A stretch of 64,000 nt of DNA from Meghimatium bilineatum (lineage: Eukaryota > Mollusca > Gastropoda > Stylommatophora > Philomycidae): NCBI GenBank assembly GCA_034231615.1, contig CM067318.1, positions 32,381,723 to 32,445,722 of the forward strand, written 5' to 3'. The position numbers and the translations under genes are program-made. Positions 1 through 13,000 of this stretch are shown one piece after another (position 1 is the first letter of the stretch; each line of letters opens with the position of its first letter). A model generated the notes under the pieces. The model saw only the letters and a program-made list of their open reading frames with translations, was not told the DNA's origin and ran no database searches.

Positions 1-432
1 GTGCTATATAACCCCTATACTAACATATGGGTGTGAGTCTTGGACAATAAACAAACTGGAAAATGGGAAATAAGAGGCAACAGAGATGTGGTTCTACAGA
101 AGAATGCTGAGAATACCATGGACTGCCAAAAAACTAATGTAAAGGTGTTTAAAGAGTCAAATGCGAAACGGACCTTAATCAACAATATAAGAAAAAGGCA
201 ATCTTCTTTTTTTGGCCACTTCATGAGACAGGCAGGTTTAGAGAACATAGTCACAACAGGCAAAATTGAAGGCAACAGAGACAGAGGGCGACAACGTGAG
301 AAATATTAGACAGTTTGACAAACTGGCACAGCAAGGAAACAACAACGACTTTGATACATAATACTGTGGACAGAGAGATGTGGAGGTCCATGACCACCTA
401 CGCCAACAGACATGGCAGCTGATGATGATGAA
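1..432 (+). mobile_element. LINE 3' end (RTE-like), cut by window edge
   Basis: Decayed C-terminus of a non-LTR retrotransposon reverse transcriptase. Typical pieces are IRKRQSSFFGHFMRQAGLEN near 187-246 and a GKIEGNRDRGRQ motif near 259-294, followed by the usual 3' tail of ATG/TGATGA triplets at 417-432. Frameshifts and stops make it non-functional. It abuts the next LINE at about 435. Clade assignment is from motif resemblance only. Confidence 0.75.
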
Positions 433-434
433 AG

Positions 435-3420
435 TAAAACTAATAGTGAAGGAGGTTAAACATAACAAATTACCAAAAACATGCCGAAATGTAGATCTAA
501 GGAAAAATGGTAGAAAGGCTTATGCGGTGATCAACAATTTGTCTGAAGAAAAAAGAACAAATGATAAACCTGCATGGATGGAAACAGAGCAATCACTAAA
601 GATCAGAAAAAAAGGGCAGAACACTTTAACAACCTTTTTGCCAGGTGTGAACAGAGTAGGGAAGATATCCGAGACTGACAAGAAGCATCTGTATCTACTG
701 AAGCAGCAAGAAAAACTCCAAACTACTAGTTCGTGCATATTTGAATAAGACTATGCAGGAACTTCAACAAGGGCTGAAGAAATTAAAGTCAAGAAAGTCT
801 CCTAGACCAGAAAAATTTATAATGAAATGTTAACACACATGGGCTCATTGGGGAAAGAAGTACTCCTTAAACTAATAAATATAATCTGGAGAAATGGAAA
901 TCTGCCTAAACACTGAAGAAATGCTCAAATCTTTCCCATCCTGAAAAGTAACAAACCTCCAGATGAACCCAAAAGCTACTGCCCCTTATCATTAATATCA
1001 TGTCTTGGGAAATTGGCAGAAAGAATGGTTAAAGTACGACTTTACTGGTTCCTCGAGAGCTCAAACATTCTCTTCCATGAACAGTCTGGCTTCAGAGAAG
1101 ACAGTTGCACAGAAGATCAACTATTTAGACTGACACAGAAAATCCATGATGGATTCCAGGAAAACAAACACACTGTAGCCATCTTCTTTGACTTACAACA
1201 GGCTTATGATCGAGTATGGAGAAAGAGTCTCCTGATGAAGATGATTGAAGTGGGAATTAGTGGAAAGCTATATAATTGGATAAAATACTTCCTCATTGAC
1301 AGAACAATCCAGACAAAGTTAAATAATGCAATCTCATATAAAGAAGTTGCCAAACATATCAGAGATGAAAAAGCATTATATGCTGATGACCTACCAATAT
1401 GGAACAGCCATTAGAATATTGAAAAGTCAGCTAAAATACTAAATGGAGATTTAAGAAGGCTATACGAGTACTGAAACATGGAAGCTTAAAATAAACTGTG
1501 AACAAAATGTCTATACCATCTCTACCAAGAGTCATAAAGTAGCCAAACAAAATCAGTCTATTATTAGATACATAGAAATTGTCAAGAGAGGAACATCCCA
1601 CATATCTTGTAGTCACGCTTGATCGGCAGCTCACCCTAAACAAGCATGTACAAAATATCAAAAATCAAGCACTGAAACGGTTACAGCTACTGAAAATGCT
1701 CACTGGCACATATTGGGAATCAGACAAGGATACGCTCAGAGGACTTGGTTACATACGTTCTAATTTAGAATTCAACAGTGCTCTCCTGACAACATATTTT
1801 AAGACAAATATAGAATCCCTAGCCAAGGTGCAGAACACTGCCCTACGCCTTATTTGTGGAGCAAAGAGATATACACCAACGTCTGCATGTTAAATACATG
1901 CAAATGTCGACCCCCTTTGAAATACGAAGAGATAGGCTGGAATGGATACTTATGAAAGAAGCAAAAAGAATGAACAAAGATCACCTAAATAAACAACTTG
2001 TTCGAAAACTGACAACTAAACCAGAGAATAAAACAAAAGTCAGTCCTCAGTCATGTCAATGAAATAAACGACAGTTATCACCTCCCAGACAAGAAACATT
2101 GGGTTATAGCGTGTCAGGCTCGAAATCACGTCCGGACAAAATAAACATCAGGTTTGTGATTTCTCGCCTGACACGACCACTCCTCCAGTCGACTCAGTTG
2201 TAAGTACCTGACGCATGAGTTAGGGGAGGTAAAGACAGCAAGGAAGGGAAGTGACCACCCCACCTAACAGTTGCTGCGGCTTAGTACATGAAGAGTTATA
2301 TTCATCCCCGACGGCAGGTTGCTGCCATGGGACATACCTTTACCTTTAGACTAGAAACACGAACTGTAAAGAGTATAAAAATGTCTACCGCCATACACAT
2401 GTTTTAAATTGAAGGAAATCAAGATACAATTAAGAGATAATGTAAGGAAAAGTTCCGACCCTGCAAGTTGTATGAAACACAGAAAACAATAGACACCCAC
2501 CCAGAACAATTGATTCATGTCTAGACTTACAGGTCTGCTTTTAAAGCCACCATCAACGCAGGTTATGGTGTCTATATAGAATATCCAGACAAAACATCTG
2601 ATGAGTTGTTTGATGTTTGTGGGGAGATATGTTATAACTATGAAGTTTAAATAACAGCACTGGAAGTTTCTTTGTACCACCTGAAGACCATATTTGGTGC
2701 ATTTTAAAAAAAAAGGCCAAAACCTGATTTTTACAGACTCTATGGCCGTTCTTCAAGCATTAGAATGTGATGGACATTGTCAGCCTGAGCTCGCTGAAAT
2801 ATATCACCATGCCAAACAGCTGCTTGCATTTTATGAAGTCGGCATTGTTATGCAGTGAATTCCTGGCCATTCAAATACACTTGGCAATGTCAAGGCAGAC
2901 AGACGAGCAAAGAAGGGAACACAACAAGAATAACCTTATAACAAAACAGCCATGCACACAGTTACAATTATGTAGAAATCTGTGAATACAGAAAATTGGA
3001 TGAAAATATGGACCATGGGAAACACTGGGAGGGAAATATATGACCATCCAAAATCCTAAAGACAAAATCAACCTCCTGGGACGGAAAGACCAGAGTATCA
3101 TCTTCAGACTTCACGCACAACATGTACACCTTTAACAATCTCCGGAACAGAATACAACCACAACACACTCCAGGGTGCCAGCTGTGCACTCATCCCTATA
3201 AGACGGTTGACCACCACCTTTTTGAACGTCCAGCACTGGATGACGTCAGGAAGATGCTTCTCCCTCCAGGGCCAGATAAATGGAACATCTTATATGAAAC
3301 AAAACAACAGCTCAGAAAAACATGCATTTATCACACAATGGCATTGGGTCAAAGGACATGAGTCCATGGACCACTGGATCAGCAACCAACCAACCAAAGA
3401 AACGAACTTTCTCTAAAGTC
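435..3420 (+). mobile_element. Degenerate LINE with reverse transcriptase and RNase H (I superfamily)
   Basis: Old non-LTR retrotransposon. The reverse transcriptase fingers and palm are readable at about 990-1400: SLISCLGKLAERMVKV, then FFDLQQAYDRVW, then the YADD catalytic box at 1379-1390. The stretch between the DxxxAYD motif and YADD is too short, so the PQG motif region is deleted. The thumb follows at 1579-1860. RNase H-like sequence is readable in shifting frames at about 2535-2930, including FTDSMAVLQALE and the HSNTLGNVKAD motif. A zinc-knuckle-like CQLC...HHLFE tail sits near 3180-3225. Many stops and frameshifts show it is dead. A SINE (2099-2347) is nested inside it. No endonuclease domain was recognised at its 5' end. 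Confidence 0.8.
2099..2347 (+). mobile_element. tRNA-derived SINE, 5'-truncated, nested in LINE
   Basis: Same family as 42448-42731 and 28796-28918. It begins at the tRNA B-box region (TCAGGCTCGAAATC) and runs to the family 3' end (GGGACATACCTTTACCTTT). It is flanked by a 12-bp target-site duplication with one mismatch: AGACAAGAAACA at 2087-2098 and AGACTAGAAACA at 2348-2359. It interrupts the LINE, so it is the younger of the two. Confidence 0.8.
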
Positions 3421-3690
3421 GTATACACCATAGCATCAATCGGTCTGCGCGAAACACACTGAGTGGCCACCTCCTCCCCTTCCCCTCCAATAGACCTCCA
3501 ATAGAAGACTCTTGGGGAGGGTGGCTCTCAGTGCGCTGCGCCCAGATCGAATTATTAGTAGCAGACAACAGCGTATTTTTTTATCTCCGCGTCACGGAAG
3601 CTGTATGAAATCATGTCTAATATTTAAAAGTCGGAATGTGTGTGGACACATTATCCCGTAATGAACCTAAATTTGTTCCGCGAGTCACAA
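3395..3690. repeat. Dispersed hairpin-forming repeat
   Basis: Shares an extended colinear match with 43600-43835 (ACTTTC.CTAAAG, CGGTCTGCGCG, CTGTATGAAATCA). The core is a long inverted repeat: the arm near 3443-3475 (CTGCGCG...ACTGAGTGGCCACC) pairs with 3513-3551 (GGTGGCT.CTCAGTGCGCTGCGC). Probably a non-autonomous DNA element. No coding potential seen. Confidence 0.6.
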
Positions 3691-3946
3691 AAATGTTGCC
3701 AATCTCTTGTTTAGATAATAGATAATAATTATTGACATAAACAAGTACACACACATTTAGACCCTCTCTAAGTAGGAGCCTTTTTTCTCAAGCCATTGCA
3801 TTCACCGTCAAGAGCTTATGTCTTCTGGGTATATAAGAAAACTTTTCAGAAACAACTCGTTGTACATAGAGAACAAGAGCTAGTTGCTTGTAATTTCAGA
3901 TGATTGTACAAACGTTATCACATTTGCATTTTCTGTTTTGTTTCAG

Positions 3947-4033
3947 TCGCAACGAGATTTGAGGCCAGACGTACGTAAAACTGTCATTGTTGTATCAGAA
4001 GGCGTCTCACTTTTCCCGGTAGAGATTCGAGAG
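3947..4033 (+). CDS. Exon: middle of vWA domain
   Basis: 29 codons, phase 0 at both ends. The acceptor is CTGTTTTGTTTCAG. The peptide contains RPDVRKTVIVVSEGVSLFP, which matches the central beta strand and following loop of vWA domains (usual form VIVLTDGxS). The usual TDG is SEG here, so the third metal-site acidic residue is Glu rather than Asp. The best donor is GAG followed by GCAAGT at 4034-4039, a consensus GC-AG donor. An in-frame GT donor at 4019 is possible but would remove five residues that vWA loops normally have. Earlier vWA exons are not in the window. Confidence 0.75.
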
Positions 4034-7000
4034 GCAAGTTCACCAAAACTTTAATAGCTATAATGTTATGTTGTTCGTCCATCACAAGTGATGATGACCA
4101 TTTGTTACATTCACTTTTGAAAATTCAATTTTAGTTATGTCCTTGATTATGACTTCGTAGATGGCTAATGAGCCATATTCGAGCTGTAAAGGTCCTTGGA
4201 CAGTTCGGACATGGAATGACGACAGTAGACGGATCTTGGTCTGTCCGTGACTTTCTAACTGCTCAGCTTTTGAGCTGCTGCATTTTTCCTCTTTTCACAA
4301 GATGATGCGCTCTTATTGATTTTAGAACGCCATGTAGATCTATTTTGTGCAAGTTCTTCCCATGTCTCGTGGTCTATTTCAAAGACTTTTAGTGAGTTCT
4401 TTACCGAGTCTTTGTAGCGCTTCTTTTGGCCACCTTGAGATTGTGTGCCCTTCTCCAGCTCACCATAGAGAAGTATCTGTGGCAGACGATGGTCTGGCAT
4501 ACGCACCAAATGACCTGCCCAACGAATCTGTGTCTGCATCAGGATCGTATCAATGCTGGGGATACCAGCTCTATCAAGGACAGTGATATCTGGAATCTAG
4601 CTATAATATAGCTATAATACAGTATAGATGTAGGCTTCATTAAGTAGTATTCGATCACACTAATGATGGAGAGATACGATTGTGACAGAACCAATTAGTA
4701 CTATACTGTTGAAAAATTAAAAAAAGGAACCGCAACATTATTTCAAACATGTACTAAAATTGTATTTTACTGAATTAATGTTCCATCCTTGGCATGACGA
4801 AACTTTAAGACTTTAACTAAATCAAAACCCATTGTCTCAAGACATTCCTAACGGTCCATTGCCGATGCTAGTTCGCCCACTGCAGTCGGTTCTTATGATG
4901 CCTGTCCGTAAAGAACAGAACCTCCGTAGGGTCTTCTAGCCAAAAGACTAGCGTCGTGCAGCCGGTTCCTGGACGTTTGATATGAAATTCGACGAGTTCC
5001 TGGAATTGACTGAACTGTGGAGGACGCAGATGCACCTCGATTCCTGAGGTGACGACGCCGTATGAAACGGTTTTCGGTAGGAGTTGTGGGTCTTCCACGG
5101 CGCGGCTTGTCTGCCACTGAGCCAGTTTGTTGAAATAGCCTCCAAAGGCGACTATCGGTGCTTCTAACCACATTAAATTGTCTGACCACCACACTTTGTG
5201 ATTGTTCAGTCTGTAAGCGCCCAATGATGATGTATCGTTGTCCCACCCGTGTATTGACGGGGCCCGAAGGGGAGCAAAGAATAGCAACACTGTTTACCTT
5301 CCACGCATGTCGTAAAAGGCGACTAAGGAGGTTATGGGATGGAGTTGGCTTTCCCATCCCATATAGGGTCAGTGACCCAAAGCCATGCTGAAGTCGGATG
5401 TGTTAGGCTGAAAGGCGCAGATATTTCAGCAATGCTGTAAACCAAGACACAACGCATTCCGTTCTCCGGACTACATCCTTTTAATCTGCAGGAGTGTGAG
5501 AACGAACGCAGAAGAAGAAGAAGAAGTATCGTTGTTCTGCAGTGAGATTAGTCATTAGACATTAAATTGTCAACATAATTTATTCGAGCACCGCCAATCT
5601 TTAATAGGCATTCAATAATATAGTCAGAGAGTTTTGTATTCATAGCGACACTCAAGAATCTGTCACTAATTATTGACAAAAATGTTGTTTTAACCTTGAC
5701 CGCTTTCATGACATCACGAATAATGAGGTAAGTACAATTCAATTAACCAGGACAAGGTTACATTGGATAGGTTGGAATATGTATAATTCGCGGATATCTT
5801 TTATAAAAGTAACTCCAAAAAAAGTTGAGTCTCTTTTATTTGGAACAGAATAGGTTATTTACCCGAGGCAGCAATTTCATTGACACGACATGAAATATGT
5901 ATCTCACATTTAAACTATATATGAAGCACAAGTACTTAGCACACTTTTCCCATATCATTCTATCTATCTGTCTATCTGTCTATCTATCTATCTATCTATC
6001 TATCTATTCGCTGAAACCCTCTGTTGCCTTTCGGCGTCAGAGGTAGAAGAGTTTTCTGGAGACGGCCCCCGTGTGTGCTGAGTATATTATGGAATTTGTT
6101 GCCTCTTTTATTTCAGTAGGCCATCGTTTTCTTGGTCGGCCTCTAGGTCTGCCTTCGCTGTATCTGTGTAGCATAGCTTGCTGTGGTAGTATGCCGTCTG
6201 ATGGTAGTCTGCTGACGTGTGAAAACATTGTTCTTTTGAGTGTTTCTTTTGGTCTACCATTTGCTCTTTTACCTGTAGGTATCCATTCAAGAGATCGAGA
6301 TCGATGGTGTATTCTTTTGATGTCTGCACGTAGGACATGCTCGATGTAGGACCAACGGCGTTTTCTGATAACATCTGTGATAAAATTTTGATGTGTCTCT
6401 TCTCTGATTTTATCATTCGATTTGAATTCACTCCAATGGGTGTTAGTTATCCTACGAAGACATTTGTTCTCGAAACTCAGTAATTTCTTTTCTGAAGATA
6501 AAGAGCTTTTCCAGCTCTCACATCCATATGATAGCACCGGAATAACGCAGGAATTAAATAAGCGCATTTTCGTGCGTGTGCTGATTGACTTTGACTTCCA
6601 GATATTAGAGAATCTGTTAAATTCACTTGATGCTAGGGCAATGCGAGTTGTAATTTCTGGCATGACATACCGTCGAGTGTTAATTTGATCCAATAGCACT
6701 GTAATAATATTGCGCTACTTATGTTGAACAGTGTGTGTGTGCGTGTGCGTACGTGTATATGTGTGTGTATATATACGGCCGTGCTGAATATGACCAGTGT
6801 ACATTGCAAGTTTACTGAATGGTTCAGTGTCTTCTTTGTTGCATGCACTGTTGAAACTCTCTAGTACTAGTATAGGTTTCCGTTTGTTGTTTGTGTGAGT
6901 GCGTGTGTGTGTTGATAAACTTATTATTCATCATGACTTTTAACATAAACCTAATATTTCAATGTTTGTAAACTTACAGCAGATGTTCACTAAGATATTC

Positions 7001-10000
7001 AACTATAATATTCTCAACAGAGCGCTGAGAGATTGAGGGAGATCCCTGCAGATGTGTATGCTGTCGGGATAGGTTCGTTAGCGGCTGTGCCAGATTTAAT
7101 GGACATCACTGGAAACGTTAGCAAAACAATTATTTTGGAAGAATTAGATGATCCAGTATTAACTGACATTAAAATTGATCTCGACGTTGATCTTGATGGC
7201 ATGATAGGTCAGTATGTGTTAATTTTTTAAAGATACTTTTAATAAGTTGTTTTTCTAATGCAGATGATATATGTATTCGTGTGTGCGTGTGTGTTTAATC
7301 TTGCATGCTGTCACTATATTATCCAAAACATCCCCGTTTCATATTTATATTGTTGTGTTCCTTCAGCGTCAAATAATGTTCATTCATTCATTGGTACCAT
7401 GCCTTCCGGCGTAGGCGATCATGTCTATCCACAGTCGTCTGTTTGTTATACATTTAAATATAGTTTCTGATGATTCTGCATCATGCCAGGCTTTCAAGCC
7501 ATCCAACATTTTCTCATGTTGTCTTCCTCTGTCTCTCTTATCCTCGATCTTTCCAGTTGTTATGATGTTCTATAACCCACCTCTTCTCGTGACATGACCC
7601 AGAAACTGTGACTGTCGTCTTCTAATACAGTTAATAAGTTCTCTATTTGAGTTGACCAGTTGTAGAATTATAGCATTACTCCTTTTAGCTGTCCATGATA
7701 TTTTCAACATTCTTCTATAAAACCACATCTCTGTGGCCTCCAGATGTTTTCTTACAATATTGGCAATTGTCTATGCTTCACTACCATATAACAGTATGGG
7801 TTCTATGTAACATTTTAGTATGTTCTTTCTTGCTTCTATTGAAAATGAATTGTTACACTAGATGTTCCTCATCTTCTGGATTGCTGCTTTTGCCTGTATG
7901 TTGTTTTCGACTTTTTATCTCAGTGACGCACCTTTAACTTCTGAAGTAATAATTGTGCACAAATATTTAAATTTGTCTACTTGTTTATGAACTGTCCAGT
8001 TGACCTTGATGTTACTTTTAGAAGGGTTAGATGTTTTAGATATTTTAGATGTTTTAGATGTTTTAAATAATGTTCATGGAACAGAAACCAGTGCTCACCA
8101 TGTTGAGCAGCGATGTAAATGATACTGTGTGTAGTTTTTGCATGTTTACGAGTGTTTACTCCCCGTTTCATAATGTTCTATAAAATATAGAACCTTATCA
8201 TCAATGTCTCCTTTTGACATTAGTAACCCTGCTGTGCATTTGACTCATTCAACTGCAATTCGTTATTTCTAACTACCCATGATACTCTCATCATTCTTTT
8301 GTAGAACCATATTGTCTCGAAGGCATTTAATTGTCCGCTCTCCAGTTTATTTATTGTTCAAAACTCTATTATATTTATTAGATTCGGTGAATCCCACCAA
8401 AAAAACAACAGATAGAATAATGAATTTGTTACTACAAAATAGGCAATATATCCATATTTAAAAAAACAACTCAATTTCATGTTCAATTTTTTTATTTATT
8501 TTTTTGTAATACACCATTACTTTTTCCATTTCAGATGGCCTTTATCCTTCGATTATGCCTGGAGGTAGGACTATTATTATTACCAGGTTTATAACTAGGA
8601 CTATATCTAAGACTATATCTGCCACAACACCAACAAGGCTGATCTCTGTCGCTTCAAGCACCATAACATCAACAAGCCTGATCCCTCGAGCTACAAGCAC
8701 CATAACATCAACAAGCCTGATCCCTCGAGCTACAAGCACAATAACATCAACAAGGCTGATTCCTCGTGCTACAAGCACCATAACATCAACAAGCCTGATC
8801 CCTCGTGCTACAAGCACCATAACATCAACAAGCCTGATCCCTCGTGCTACAAGCACCATAACATCAACAAGCCTGATCCCTCGTGCTACAAGCACCATAA
8901 CATCAACAAGCCTGATTCCTCGCGCTACAAGCACCATAACATCAACAAGCATGATCCCTCGCGCTACAAGCACCATAACATCAACAAGCCTGATTCCTCG
9001 CGCTACAAGCACCATAACATCAACAAGCCTGATCCCTCGTGCTACAAGCACCATAACATCAACAAGCCTGATCGCTCGCGCTACAAGCACCATAACATCA
9101 ACAAGCCTGATCCCTCGCGCTACAAGCACCATAACATCAACAAGCCTGATCCCTCGCGCTACAAGCACCATAACATCAACAAGCCTGATCCCTCGCGCTA
9201 CAAGCACCATAACATCAACAAGCCTGATCCCTCGAGCTACAAGCACCATAACATCAACAAGCCTGATTCCTCGCGCTACAAGCACTATAACATCAATAGT
9301 GTTCACGATGTACCAGACAAAGACCTCATTTGCTCTCCACTCTGACACCACAACTCTAGAAATTTCAACATACACCGACATATCTTACACAACTCAAACA
9401 GTTTCATCTTACACAGACACATTTATTTCTTCAACATCGTACTCCGACATCACAACTCCAGCAAGCACTGGTGCATTCACTTTAGAAACTTCATCATACA
9501 CTGACACTACTTTTGTTACAGCAGAAAGCTCTGAGCTATTCACTCTAGAACCTTCATCATACACTGACACTACTTTTGTTACAGCAGAAAGCTCTGAGCT
9601 ATTCACTCTAGAACCTTCATCATACATTACTTTTGTTACTGCAGCAAGCTCTCATGCATTCACTCTACAATCTTCATCGTACGCTGACACTGCTTTTGTT
9701 ACAATAGAAAGCTCTGATGTATTCACTCTAGAATCTTCATCGTACACTGACACTACTTTTGTTACAATAGAAAGCTCTGATGTATTCACTCAAGAACCTT
9801 CATCATACTCTGTCACTACTTTTGTTACAATAGAAAGCTCTGATGTATTCACTCAAGAACCTTCATCATACTCTGTCACTACTTTTGTTACAATAGAAAG
9901 CTCAGAGCTATTCACTCTAGAACCTTCATCATACACTGAAACTAATTTTGTTACTACAGAAAGCCCTGATGCATTCACTTTAGAAACTTCATCATACACT

Positions 10001-13000
10001 GACACTACTTTTGCTATAACAGAAAGCTCTGCTGAGCTATTCACTCTAGAACCTTCATCATACACTGACACTACTTTTGTTACTGCAGCAAGCTCTGATG
10101 CATTCACTCTAGAAATTTCATCATACACTGAAACTACGTTTGTTACAACAGAAAGCTCTTATGTATTCACTCCAGAATCTTCATCGTACACTGACACTAC
10201 TTTTGTTACAACAGAAAGCTCTGAGCTATTCACTCTAGAACCTTCATCATACACTGACACTACTTTTGTTACTGCAGCAAGCTCTGATACATTCACTCTA
10301 GAAACTTCATCGTACGCTGACACTACTTTTGCTACAATAGAAAGCTCTGATGTATTCACTCTAGAATCATCATCGTACACCGACACCACTTTTGTTACAA
10401 TAGAAAGCTCTGATGTATTCACTCTAGAACCTTCATCATACTCTGACACTACTTTTCTTACTACAGCAAGCACTGATGCATTCACTTTAGAAACTTCATT
10501 ATACACTGACGCTACTTTTGTTACTGTAACAAGTTCTGATGCATCCGCTCTAGAACATTCATCATACACTGACACTACTTTTGATACTGCAGCAAGCTCT
10601 GATGCTTTCACTCTAGAAATTTCTTCATACACTGACACTACTTTTGTTACAACAGAAAGCTCTGAGCTATTCACTTTAGAAACTTCATCATACACTGAAA
10701 CTAATTTTGTTACAACAGAAAACACTGATGCATTCACTTTAGAAACTTCATCATACACTGACAATACTTTTGTTACAACAGAAAGCTCTGAGCTATTCAC
10801 TCTAGAACCTTCATCATACACTGACACTACTTTTGTTACTGCAGCAACCTCTGATGCATTCTCTCTAGAAATTTCATCATACACTGAAACTACGTTTGTT
10901 ACAACAGAAACCTCTGATATGTTCACTCTAGAATCTTCATCTTACACTGACACTACTTTTGTTACAATAGAAAGCTCTGGTGTATTCACTCTAGAACCTT
11001 CATCATACACTGACAATACTTTTGTTACAATAGAAAGCTCTGGTGTATTCACTCTAGAACCTTCATCATACACTGACACTACTTTTGTTACAATAGAAAG
11101 CTCAGAGCTATTCACTCTAGAACCTTCATCATACACTGAAACTAATTTTGTTACTACAGAAAGCGCTGATGCATTCACTTTAGAAACTTCATCATACACT
11201 GACACTACTTTTGCTATAACAGAAAGCTCTGCTGAGCTATTCACTCTAGAACCTTCATCATACACTGACACTACTTTTGTTACTGCAGCAAGCTCTGATG
11301 CATTCACTCTAGAAATTTCATCATACACTGAAACTACGTTTGTTACAACAGAAAGCTCTGATGTATTCACTCTAGAATCTTCATCGTACACTGACACTAC
11401 TTTTGTTACAACAGAAAGCTCTGAGCTATTCACTCTAGAACCTTCATCATACACTGACACTACTTTTGTTACTGCAGCAAGCTCTGATACATTCACTCTA
11501 GAAACTTCATCGTACGCTGACACTACTTTTGCTACAATAGAAAGCTCTGATGTATTCACTCTAGAATCATCATCGTACACCGACACCACTTTTGTTACAA
11601 TAGAAAGCTCTGATGTATTCACTCTAGAACCTTCATCATACTCTGACACTACTTTTCTTACTACAGCAAGCACTGATGCATTCACTTTAGAAACTTCATT
11701 ATACACTGACGCTACTTGTGTTACTGTAACAAGTTCTGATGCATCCGCTCTAGAACATTCATCATACACTGACACTACTTTTGATACTGCAGCAAGCTCT
11801 GATGCTTTCACTCTAGAAATTTCTTCATACACTGACACTACTTTTGTTACAACAGAAAGCTCTGAGCTATTCACTTTAGAAACTTCATCATACACTGAAA
11901 CTAATTTTGTTACAACAGAAAACACTGATGCATTCACTTTAGAAACTTCATCATACACTGACAATACTTTTGTTACAACAGAAAGCTCTGAGCTATTCAC
12001 TCTAGAACCTTCATCATACACTGACACTACTTTTGTTACTGCAGCAACCTCTGATGCATTCTCTCTAGAAATTTCATCATACACTGAAACTACGTTTGTT
12101 ACAACAGAAACCTCTGATATGTTCACTCTAGAATCTTCATCTTACACTGACACTACTTTTGTTACAATAGAAAGCTCTGGTGTATTCACTCTAGAACCTT
12201 CATCATACACTGACAATACTTTTGTTACAATAGAAAGCTCTGGTGTATTCACTCTAGAACCTTCATCATACACTGACACTACTTTTGTTACTGCAGTAAG
12301 CTCTGATACATTCAATCTCGAAATTTCATCTTACACTGAAACTACGTTTGTTACAACAGAAAGCTCTGATGTATTCACTCTAGAATCTTCATCGTACACT
12401 GACACTACTTTTGTTACAATAGAAAGCTCTGGTGTATTCACACTAGAACCATCATCATACACTGACACTACTTTTGTTACTGCGGCAAGCTCTGATACAT
12501 TCACTCTAGAATCTTCATCGTACGCTGACACTACTTCTGCTACAATAGAAAGCTCTGATGTATTCACTCTAGAATCATCATCGTACACCGACAACACTTT
12601 TCTTACTACAGCAAGCACTGATGCATTCACTTTAGAAACTTCATTATACACTGACACTACTTTTGCTACTGTAACAAGTTCTGATGCATCCGATCTAGAA
12701 CCTTCATCATACACTGACACTACTTTTGTTACAACAGAAAGCTCTGCTGAGCTATTCACTCTAGAACCTTCATCATACACTGGCACTACTTTTGTTACTG
12801 CAGCAACCTCTGATGCATTCTCTCTAGAAAATTCAGCTTACACTGAAAGTACGATTGTTACAATAGAAAGCTCTGATGTATTCACTCTAAAACCTTCATC
12901 ATACTCTGACACTACTTTTGTTACTGCAGCAAGCTCTTATGCATTCACTCTAGAACCTTCATCATACACTGACACTACTTTTGTTACTGCAGCAAGCTCT

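Noticed and set aside
1013..1893. Reverse-transcriptase-like frames as host genes
   Set aside because: Catalytic region deleted and frames broken; clearly a dead LINE. The same applies to the other LINE pieces.
4019..4020. GT donor ending the first vWA exon
   Set aside because: In frame, but it removes five residues from the vWA loop. The GCAAGT donor at 4034 fits both consensus and domain length better. Kept as an alternative in the findings.
8542..9381. Minus-strand frame of 279 codons rich in Val and Leu
   Set aside because: It is the reverse reading of the 39-bp coding repeat; the hydrophobic pattern follows from the repeat itself.
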